Positions 49,273-57,013 of a stretch of 64,000 nt of DNA are shown here, one piece after another. Each line of letters opens with the position of its first letter. The first letter of the stretch is position 1. The position numbers and the translations under genes were made by a program. The stretch covers positions 744,001 through 808,000 of the forward strand of contig CAVVLP010000002.1 in assembly GCA_963749115.1 (NCBI GenBank). Reading direction: 5' to 3'. Under the pieces are notes generated by a model, which was not told the DNA's origin, did not search any database, and saw only the letters and a list, made by a program, of their open reading frames with translations. Source of the DNA: SZUA-36 sp963749115. GTDB lineage: Bacteria; Pseudomonadota; Gammaproteobacteria; Xanthomonadales; SZUA-36.

Positions 49273-49375
49273 GGGGGTGTGGTGTCTTGATTCAGGACCG
49301 TGAGCGACAGGAAGTCGCGACCGAATCCCCATGGACGGGTTCACGATGTGTCCTGAATCAAGACATCACTCCCCC
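49273..49375 (+). repeat. Foldback element copy E
   Basis: Arms 49273-49298 and 49350-49375 pair over 26 bases with two non-Watson-Crick positions (one G-U). Core: GCGAC/GTCGC with loop AGGAA; second hairpin with ATC/GAT and CCC/GGG stems, loop ATGGAC and bulge TTCAC. The second hairpin has fully different but compensated stems from A, B, D. The left arm is the same sequence that is found without a core beside copy A. Confidence 0.84.
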
Positions 49376-49488
49376 TTGGCGGTCGACTGATTTGGGTTCT
49401 ATTTCCCAAGGGTACCTTATTTTCACGAGCCCATGACCGGCTTATGTTTCAACCTGGAAGAGTCAGATTATGTGGAACAGCAGTACAT
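49376..49488. other. Intergenic region right of foldback element E
   Basis: No gene seen in these 113 bases before the end of the EF-hand gene. Confidence 0.35.
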
Positions 49489-50118
49489 TTAGTCCTGCTT
49501 ACTTTGGTCCTTATGCATCTGCTGATGATGGGCTGCCTGGTGGTCGGAAAATTCCTGTGCGCTGATTCCGCCATCACCGTTGCTGTCTATACCCGAAAAG
49601 CCCGGGGCTTCACCCGCATGTTTCATCTGATGTCCCTTGGCCGCCATTTCACTCATCCTGTTGGCGTGTGCTTCATTGAATTCAGCTTCGATAATGACAC
49701 CATCGCCATCCAGATCAAAATCAGAAAAAGCAGGCATATTGCCTTTCATTCCCTTTCCATGCATTCCCTTGCCAGCACCCTGCCCCATCTCCTGGCATTT
49801 ACCCATGTGAGCCTTTTGACCTGCGCTCAATTCTTCCGGGCTTAACTGTCCATCACCATTCGTATCGAGATCCGCAAATGAGGGCGCGCTTGCCATACAT
49901 TTCATCTTTTTGCCCTCGGAAGCTTTTGCGGCCATACGTTGTTGACGAACGGAATAAAACTCCGCCTCACTGATAGAACCGTTCTGATCCATATCAAACA
50001 CAGAGAAAGGAACGGGTCCATGTTGCGCATGCTGATCTGCTTGCGCGCCATTGGCTACGAAACCACCGGCAAGGACAACCAACAGGCCTGCCGTAAATAA
50101 TTTACTTATGCTTTTCAC
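49489..50118 (-). CDS. Secreted EF-hand protein
   Basis: A 209-residue exported protein with a signal peptide ending near ANGAQADQ. It has four canonical EF-hand loops: DMDQNGSISEAEF, DTNGDGQLSPEEL, DLDGDGVIIEAEF and DSNGDGGISAQEF. The linkers are rich in Met, His, Lys and contain two Cys (KMKCMAS and GKCQEMG). It probably binds calcium in the periplasm; the Met/His/Cys linkers could hold another metal. No close partner gene is visible. Confidence 0.88.
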   Translation of the reverse strand: MKSISKLFTAGLLVVLAGGFVANGAQADQHAQHGPVPFSVFDMDQNGSISEAEFYSVRQQRMAAKASEGKKMKCMASAPSFADLDTNGDGQLSPEELSAGQKAHMGKCQEMGQGAGKGMHGKGMKGNMPAFSDFDLDGDGVIIEAEFNEAHANRMSEMAAKGHQMKHAGEAPGFSGIDSNGDGGISAQEFSDHQAAHHQQMHKDQSKQD

Positions 50119-50244
50119 TAATCTACTCCTGGATAATGCAATCTGTCTTTGGTTTCAACTTTGGCAAAACAGCTGTAATGCAAAGGGCCCGCTGTTGGAT
50201 CCAATCCTGTAAAATCTACCCTTCACATTTTACGGCCTGACCAG

Positions 50245-51591
50245 ATGAAAAGACCAGAACTCCTGTCCCCTGCCGGTACGCTGAACCATATGCGTTTTGC
50301 CTACGCCTATGGTGCGGATGCAGTGTACGCAGGCCAGCCTCGCTATAGCCTGCGTGTACGTAACAATGAATTCAGTAAAGAGGACGTGCTGGCCAGGGGA
50401 ATTGAGGAAGCACATGCCATGGGGAAGCTGTTTTTCCTGGCCAGTAATATTGCACCCCACAACAGCAAATTAAAAACCTATATGGATGACCTTGAGCCGA
50501 TCATCGATATGGGACCGGATGCATTGATCATGTCTGACCCCGGTCTGATCATGATGGTGCGCGAACGCTGGCCTGAGCAGACCATCCACCTGTCGGTGCA
50601 GTCTAACGTTGTGAACTACGCCGCAGCCAAATTCTGGCAGAGCATGGGTCTTAAACGCATCATCCTGTCACGTGAGTTATCTCTGAAAGAGATAGGTGAA
50701 ATTCGCGAACACTGTCCTGAACTGGAACTCGAGACCTTTGTTCATGGTGCGCTGTGTATTGCCTATTCCGGACGTTGCCTGTTATCCGGATACATGTCTC
50801 ACCGCGACTCCAACCAGGGTGCATGTACCAATTCCTGCCGCTGGAAATACGACGTACACGAGGCGCGCGAAACCGGAACGGGTGATACCGTGCCGCAGGC
50901 CGAAATACCGTCTGATCAGGCTGATGAATACCCCGTCGTTTTGCTTGAAGAACAGAACAGACCGGGTGAACTGATGCCTGCCTATGAAGATGAGCACGGC
51001 ACCTATATTATGAATTCCAAGGATTTGCGTGCCGTCCAGCATGTGGAGAAACTGACGCGACTGGGGATCGATTCATTCAAAATCGAAGGGCGCACAAAAT
51101 CCATCTACTATGTCGCGCGAACAACCCAGGTTTATCGCAAGGCGATTGATGATGCATTGGCAGGCCGGCCCTTTGACATGGGTCTGATGGACGAACTCGA
51201 GGGCATGGCCAACCGGGGATTTACCGAGGGTTTCTACCGGCGCCACCCACCCGGTGAATACCAGAACTATGAGCGTGGTTTTTCTACCAGTGATAAACAG
51301 CAGTACGTTGGTTCAGTCCTTGATTGCAACGATAACTGGCTAACAGTAGATGTCAAAAATCGTTTTGAAGCGGGTGATCACCTGCAACTGATGACCACAA
51401 ACGGCAATATCTCTTTTGATTTACCCACCATTACCGACAACAACGGCAACACGAGCAATGTTGCACCGGGCTCCGGACACGTGGTTAAAATCCCGCTTCC
51501 GGAAGGCATAGAGCCGGCTTTCATTGATGAGTTTTCGCTATTGATCCGCTACCTGCCTCAGCACGGAGCAATCGATGATGACCCCGGATAG
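50245..51591 (+). CDS. trhP: TrhP (YegQ), U32-family tRNA hydroxylation protein
   Basis: A 448-residue U32 protein of the TrhP type, which hydroxylates uridine 34 of tRNAs using prephenate. The U32 signature is ETFVHGALCIAYSGRCLLSG followed by NQGACTNSCRW. It has the C-terminal beta-barrel domain absent from UbiU/V, from about residue 350. It is the third U32 member in this window. No disruption. Confidence 0.92.
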   Translation: MKRPELLSPAGTLNHMRFAYAYGADAVYAGQPRYSLRVRNNEFSKEDVLARGIEEAHAMGKLFFLASNIAPHNSKLKTYMDDLEPIIDMGPDALIMSDPGLIMMVRERWPEQTIHLSVQSNVVNYAAAKFWQSMGLKRIILSRELSLKEIGEIREHCPELELETFVHGALCIAYSGRCLLSGYMSHRDSNQGACTNSCRWKYDVHEARETGTGDTVPQAEIPSDQADEYPVVLLEEQNRPGELMPAYEDEHGTYIMNSKDLRAVQHVEKLTRLGIDSFKIEGRTKSIYYVARTTQVYRKAIDDALAGRPFDMGLMDELEGMANRGFTEGFYRRHPPGEYQNYERGFSTSDKQQYVGSVLDCNDNWLTVDVKNRFEAGDHLQLMTTNGNISFDLPTITDNNGNTSNVAPGSGHVVKIPLPEGIEPAFIDEFSLLIRYLPQHGAIDDDPG

Positions 51592-51800
51592 CCCCAATAA
51601 GCTGTTCCCGACAGTCAGTTGACCTGTATCAAAAACTTGAATTGTCTCGCGATTGATAATATGTTTCTAAGACCCGCGTATCTATAAATGGCGTTGCTAA
51701 CATTCAACGTTCAGCGGGGTTATTTTCATTTCGGCTTTTAAAAGCTTATTGACGGAGCCGTACTCTTTCCAGGACACAAAAGAAACAGGAAACCAGGCTC

Positions 51801-52825
51801 ATGAGTTCAGACTTAAAAATTGTAACGCCTGCGAAGCAGGAAGAGACAGGAACGAAAAAAATCGAAGAACCAGAGATGAACTGTCGAAGAACCCAACACC
51901 CACCCGGAACTGGAAGATACCTACCTGGGTGGTGATTACTCGTCGGCAACCATCAAAAAACTTCGTGAGTCCCCGGAATCGATCAGCAAGTTATTCAAAG
52001 AAGGCAAATACCCCTACACCGACAGAATTCCCAGAGCGAAATACGAAGCAGGAGAAGAAAAAACTCCAGATCGAACTTTTGAAAGTTCAAAACTGGGTAA
52101 AAATGACCGGGCAAAAAATTGTCGTCATTTTCGAAGGTCGTGATGCGGCCGGAAAAGGCGGTACGATCAAACGCTTCATGGAACACCTGAATCCACGTGC
52201 CGCCAAGGTCGTGGCCCTTGAAAAACCCACCCAGCATGAACTGGGACAATGGTATTTTCAGCGCTATATTGAACATCTGCCGACCCGTGGCGAGATCCTG
52301 TTTTTGGACAGGTCCTGGTATAACCGTGCCGGCGTTGAACGCGTCATGGGTTTTTGTACCCAGGTTCAATATCTCGAGTTTATGCGCCAGTGCCCGGAAT
52401 TGGAGCAGATGCTGGTCAACTCCCATATCAATCTGTTCAAATACTATTTCTCGGTTACCAAAAAGGAACAACGCGCCCGCTTTCAATCCAGGGAGCATGA
52501 CGTTCTGAAACAGTGGAAGTTGAGCCCCGTTGATATGGCCGCTGTCAGCATGTGGAGCGAATACACACGGGCCAAGGAGGCCATGTTTTTCTATACAGAT
52601 ACCGCAGCGTGTCCATGGACCATTATCAAGTCGGATGACAAAAAACGTGCCCGCCTTAACTGTATGCAAGACTTTCTCAGCAGGCTTGATTACCCTGACA
52701 AGGACCTGGATGTCGTATCCACACCGGACCCGTTGATTGTCGGCTCACCATCACAAGTTATCCGCAAGGATGTTCACCTGGATGACTGGCCACATAAAGC
52801 AACGAAATCGTCTGAAGATAAGTAA
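51801..52825 (+). CDS. ppk2: Polyphosphate kinase 2, two frameshifts
   Basis: A PPK2 of about 340 residues, which uses polyphosphate to phosphorylate nucleotides. The true start is probably the ATG at 51801 (MSSDLKIVTPAK). Reading shifts twice: an extra C in the CCC at about 51892-51894 and an extra A in the A6 run at about 52058-52063. Correcting both joins THPELEDTYLGGDYSSA, YPYTDRIPRAKYEAGEE and KLQIELLKVQNW into one frame. Walker A is GRDAAGKGG and Walker B DRSWYNRAG. The ORF without correction starts at 51749 with an unlikely N-terminus. Confidence 0.9.
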
Positions 52826-52857
52826 ACCCGATAGGCTGATTTTTGTTAATTTTCAAT

Positions 52858-52887
52858 CCGGTTAAAAGTTCTGCGGCTACCAACCGG
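52858..52887 (+). terminator. Weak hairpin after ppk2
   Basis: CCGGTT and AACCGG separated by an 18-base loop, followed by a T-rich stretch. Possible terminator for the convergent ppk2 and kinase genes. Confidence 0.3.
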
Positions 52888-52904
52888 TTTGATTTTGTTG
52901 GCTT

Positions 52905-54237
52905 TCAGGCTGATGGTAAATCCAGTTTAGCCTGCAAGCCACCCAGCTCAGCTCTCGCGAGCTTCAGCGCTCCACCGTAGAGAGCAGCAATATCCTTAAC
53001 AATACCCAGCCCCTGGCCATGACCGGGTATTGACTCATCGAGTCTGCGCCCCCTGCGCACCACATTGTCAAACTCGTTCTCAGCAATACCGGGGCCATCA
53101 TCTTCAACCACAATTTCAAGCCTGCCATTCTTGGTTCCGCAGTAAATGAGCACCCGGCTTTTTGCCCATTTGCAGGCATTGTCCAACAGGTTACCCAACA
53201 TCTCTTCCATATCCTGACCCTCGCCCTTGAACCAGCAACCCTGCAATCGGGAGAGATCAAAGACCAGGTTACGATCCTGGTAAATGCGCTGCATCGCATA
53301 GACCAGGTCTTCAGTCGCCGTCTTGATGCTGTAACGGGAGCCAAGCACCTTCTCGGTACCGTAAGTCCTGGCACGGGAAAGATAATGATCAACGCTTCGG
53401 CTGATGTCAGTTGTCTGTTGCAGGATCAGGTCTTTTTGCTCGGTTTCCATATCCCGCACGGCGTTGTTGATCACCGTTAACGGGTTTTTGACCGAATGTG
53501 CCAGGTCCCCCAGTTGATTTCTTGCACGTTTTACCAGGACGGCATTGTGATCAAGCAGGTTGTTGAGTTCATCCACCAGCGGTTGCACGTCTTCAAGCTG
53601 ATTCTGGGGCAGTTTGTCGGCCTTTCCCGCACGGATGTCGGCGATACGGGTGCTGATCGCCTTGAAAGGTTTGAGTGCAACACGAACCTGCACGACCACT
53701 GCCAGCAATAAACCAAGGCCCAGGCCAATTAAGCTGAAAACGATATGGTTGGAATAATCAACGACCTCATCAGTCATTCCTTCCGTCGGTGCTGTTGCCA
53801 GAAACACCAGTGGTTCCTGGTCAGGGTCAATCGCGATCTCAACGACATGTACACGCAAGATTTCACTTTTTGGTCCTGCGAATTCATGAATGGTCAAATT
53901 CGTGGTCGGCTCCAGCAGTTTTCAAATCCAGGCTGTTTTCGCCCAGCGAGGCGGAGCGTTTCAGTGTCTTTCCCGCTTGTTTGACTTCCCAATACCATCC
54001 GGAGTGCAGGTCGCGATAACGGGGATCACTGGGGAGGAATGACAAGCTGAACCTGCCTTCGTTAGTAAAATGGCTGGCGCCCGTCAGTTCCTCAAGGTGC
54101 ATCTGCACATGCACGTCATAATGCTGGGCGGTATGCTCACGGTAATTTCTTACCAGCATTACCGCGGTGACAACCAGCGTGATGATAATCCAGACACTGG
54201 AAAGGGCAATAATCCGGAAGGCTAGCGTATTACGCAC
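52905..54237 (-). CDS. PhoQ-like sensor histidine kinase, frameshifted
   Basis: A kinase of about 444 residues. Two membrane helices (near residues 8-30 and 150-172) enclose a periplasmic sensor. The gene breaks in a T4 run on the plus strand (53919-53922): one base less gives SLDLKLLEPTTNLTIHEF. The downstream half has HAMP, the phosphoacceptor His in LGDLAHSVKNPLTVI and the ATPase boxes DNACKWA, EDDGPGI and GHGQGLGIVKDI. DNACKW is typical of PhoQ-type kinases. It overlaps the response regulator stop by eight bases. The signal is unknown. Confidence 0.88.
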
Positions 54238-54901
54238 CGCTATCCAGTCCGCCTATCTGATAACCAAGACCCCTGCGTGTCTTGATCAATTCCGGGCTGA
54301 GTTTTCCGCGCAGACGGTTAATCAGCACTTCTATGACATTTGAGTCACGATCAAAATCCTGATCATAGATATGCTCGGTCAGTTCGGTTTTGGATACGAC
54401 CTTATCGGGATGCTGCATCAGGTATTCGAGCGTGCGGTACTCAAGTGCCGTCAGGTCCACCGGATTGCCTTCAATGGTGACACGCGCACTGTTGGTGTCC
54501 AGCACCACCTGACAACATGTCAGAATTGGGCTGGCGTGACCGGATGCACGCCGGATCAGGGCCTCCAGCCGTGCCAGCAACTCCTCAAATTCAAACGGTT
54601 TAGCGAGGTAGTCATCGGCACCTGCCCTGAGACCTGCAACCTTTTCCCGCCAGGTATCGCGGGAAGTCAGAACCAAAACGGGTACTTCATTGCCGGACGT
54701 GCGCAATCGCTGCAACAGGCTCAGACCATCAAGCTTGGGTAAGCCGAGATCCAGGATGATGGCATCGTAGGGTTCTGTTTCAGCGAGAAACAAGCCTTCC
54801 TCGCCATCTCCCGCTATATCAACAACAAAGCGCTCATGCTCAAGGGTGCATTTAACCTGCCTGGCAAGTTCAGCATTATCTTCAACAATTAGAACTCTCA
54901 T
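54230..54901 (-). CDS. PhoP/PmrA/QseB-like response regulator
   Basis: A 223-residue OmpR-family regulator starting at the ATG 54901 (MRVLIVEDNAELA). The phosphorylated Asp is in AIILDLGLPKLDG and the winged helix ends RRGLGYQIGG. The genes preceding it carry HTTAAK-type direct repeats with 11-base spacing, including a perfect one upstream of itself (54965-54981). This supports autoregulation and control of the cytochrome and large haem-protein genes next to it. Confidence 0.9.
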   Translation of the reverse strand: MRVLIVEDNAELARQVKCTLEHERFVVDIAGDGEEGLFLAETEPYDAIILDLGLPKLDGLSLLQRLRTSGNEVPVLVLTSRDTWREKVAGLRAGADDYLAKPFEFEELLARLEALIRRASGHASPILTCCQVVLDTNSARVTIEGNPVDLTALEYRTLEYLMQHPDKVVSKTELTEHIYDQDFDRDSNVIEVLINRLRGKLSPELIKTRRGLGYQIGGLDSGA

Positions 54902-54964
54902 GCGAAGCCCCCGCTGTACGTTAAACGACAGTATCCCCGGGATATTTTGAGTCAAATACCTTTC

Positions 54965-54981
54965 CTTAATGCTGACTTAAG
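54965..54981. promoter_or_regulatory. PmrA/QseB-like box upstream of the response regulator
   Basis: CTTAAT-N5-CTTAAG, a full match to the HTTAAK-N5-HTTAAK pattern described for PmrA-type regulators; both orientations match. It lies 64 bases upstream of the regulator ATG and also in front of the putative RNA on the plus strand. Confidence 0.6.
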
Positions 54982-55030
54982 TCAAGCTTCAGGCTCTTTT
55001 AAGGTTGCTTGTGCACAATAGAACTGTTGG

Positions 55031-55226
55031 CAATACCCCGAATCAGCGTAAAACCGAACTTCGGGTGATGCCAATGATTGTAAGGAAACAATCAGCCATT
55101 TCGAAGACCTGTAAAGGGTAGTACCCTCTACCGGTTACATGGTCTCCTCGAAGTCAGCAACCGTAGAATAACGGAACCCTGGCTTGGCACGGCGCCGCGT
55201 TTCCCCTAGCGCGGCGCCATTTTTTT
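55031..55226 (+). ncRNA. Putative structured small RNA
   Basis: Between two leftward genes there is a plus-strand segment with several hairpins: GATTGT/ACAATC with loop AAGGAA (55076-55093), a long interrupted stem TTCGA-AGACC against GGTCT-CC-TCGAA with inner TGTAA/TTACA and GGTAG/CTACC (55100-55152), CCGT/ACGG (55161-55174) and the terminator at 55191. No convincing reading frame. The 5' end is a guess; a regulatory box lies 50 bases upstream. I could not match it to a known riboswitch. Confidence 0.45.
55191..55226 (+). terminator. Intrinsic terminator, plus strand
   Basis: GGCGCCGCG (55191-55199) and CGCGGCGCC (55210-55218) form a 9-base-pair GC-rich stem followed by seven Ts. No protein gene precedes it on this strand, which points to an untranslated transcript. 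Confidence 0.85.
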
Positions 55227-55260
55227 GTGCCTGGTAATTATATTTCTGATTGTTGAATTG

Positions 55261-55293
55261 AAAAAAGGCGCCGCACTGATTAAGTGCGACGCC
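55261..55293 (-). terminator. Intrinsic terminator of the dihaem cytochrome gene
   Basis: On the minus strand a GGCG/CGCC and CGCACT/AGTGCG stem is followed by six Ts (the A-run 55261-55266). It lies just downstream of the cytochrome stop at 55401. Confidence 0.8.
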
Positions 55294-55400
55294 TGGTTGT
55301 TGTCAGAAAGCCAACCGATGCTGGTCTCCGACCGGGCGGAGAGCGGGTCTCACGGACGGTAGATAGCCGTGTGTATCCCGTCAGTGCCCATTCATACGAT

Positions 55401-56694
55401 TCAGTTACAACTTTCCGGAAGGGTCAGCCGGGAAATATCAATCGTCTGTGTTTCAAATATACCCGAGTAATTTGCATTCGGGGTGATTTCCGCCTTGCCT
55501 GCATAGCAGGAGGAAAAAGTGAATGTCCCCGTTCCCCAGGGATAATGATTAACCAACAGGGGGTCGAACGCGGAGCCATAGATTCCGCCATCGGTTATTT
55601 CAAAATCAATCACGAAGACGTTACCGTTGACCGTTCCAGCTCCAATAATCCACATTTGCTCACCCTGCATGTCATAGGTGTAAAAACTGACCGCAACAAT
55701 ACCGTCTTTGGCGACATCGATCATGAAACCCTCACCATCACGTGCGGGGTTATACCAGGTGCCGCTGATACCACTGGTGACAACAAAATCAGATCCAATT
55801 AACTCCTGCAGGTACAACATCACATCTAGCATGTCCTGTGAGCCCGGTGTACCGATGGTCGAGCGGGTCATGATGGTATCGGGTATACCCCAACGGGCCT
55901 TGTGTACGAACTCGCTGTATTTACCATCCTGCCTAAGGTAAGCGAGCATACCGCCCGCCGGCTTACCACCGTTAGCGCCCTGGAAGTCCACGGCAGGATC
56001 ACCATGGCAGGCCCGGCAATTACCATCATAAAAGACCTTGCCGGCTGCGCTGTTGGCACCCGCATTGATGGTGTAGATAACAGGGTCATGATCTTGGTCG
56101 ATATCCAAAAAATAATAGTGCGGATCAGCATCACCGAAATTGACGAAATCCACCACGCAATCGAGTTGATCCTGTGTCAGCACGGTATCGCCTGCATTGG
56201 CACCGGTGGTGGAAAAGTCAGGATGCTGGTTGCCCAGCGTAAATCCTGCCGCATGGGCCACGGGGTCTACACTCAGATCAACCCAACTGCCGGAACCCTC
56301 TTCGAAGGCGCGGCCCGTGCCGGTATGCAACACCTCGTACCGTCGAGATGTGGTAAAAATTACCCAGGCCCGGCGCGATGTTACGTGGAGTGGTATCACT
56401 GTCACCCAAACCGGCGTTGGGCCGCTCAGCGGTGCGGGTGCGGCGGATATAACCGCCATACAGGCCAAGGCGATCCCAGCCGTGGCAGGATTTGCAGCGT
56501 AGATAATCGACCACCGGTTCGCCTGCCGGCATACCGCTGCCACCGGCATCTGTCTTTGTCCAGTTGTCGTAGACCAGCGCACCCAGCGCAATGCAGGCCT
56601 CCGGTTCAGGCTTGGCCTGGGCGGTTGAGACCCAGCCCATACATAATAACGGGATAGAAATGGCCCATAATGTTGATTTAACCCTGGTATTCAT
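55401..56694 (-). CDS. Secreted dihaem c-type cytochrome-like protein, frameshifted
   Basis: A gene for about 430 residues. The signal peptide ends near STAQAKPEPEA. Haem motifs are CKSCH (near residue 70) and CRACH (near residue 215). The frame breaks in a run of A5 at 56354-56358: one base less gives GLGNFTTSRRYEVLHTG. The C-terminal 120 residues form a beta-rich domain with GTWYNPARDGEGFMIDV and a WIIGAG segment, seen in other secreted gammaproteobacterial proteins. It sits downstream of the large haem/Asp-box gene and has a regulator box 106 bases upstream. Confidence 0.8.
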
Positions 56695-57013
56695 AATTCA
56701 CCTCGCGAAAATTTAAATGTTTCCTTGCTGCCACTTAAGTGCAAGCCCCGGCACATTAAGAAAATATCATATACAACCTTAGGGCAGCCTGAAGATCGTT
56801 TTAAGCTGTGGTTAAGCTTGGCTCTCCTGTGAAATTCGACATGCGTATGAATGCTTCGCTCCACCGCCTTTGTCTGTCTTGAAACGGGTGGTGGGCCACC
56901 ATCCGGTGACCCACCCCCTGTTATGCACGCCTTATCGTGCTGTTTCAGTTAACGACTACTCTGGCTGCTGCGTTCCGGGCAAGGTATAGATCACAGTCAT
57001 CGGTTGTGCAGAA
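56695..57013. other. Intergenic region with regulatory box and hairpin
   Basis: 319 bases with no gene. Contains the direct-repeat box at 56800-56816 and a nested GC-rich hairpin at 56886-56916 (GGGTGG/CCACCC with inner CACC/GGTG) that may end the upstream transcript; it has no T-run. Confidence 0.45.
56800..56816. promoter_or_regulatory. PmrA/QseB-like box upstream of the dihaem cytochrome gene
   Basis: TTTAAG-N5-GTTAAG, one mismatch to HTTAAK-N5-HTTAAK, in the promoter region of the cytochrome gene (start 56694). Confidence 0.5.

Noticed and set aside
55060..55200. Riboswitch such as c-di-GMP, glycine or cobalamin type
   Set aside because: None of the defining conserved motifs was found, and no gene follows on the plus strand.
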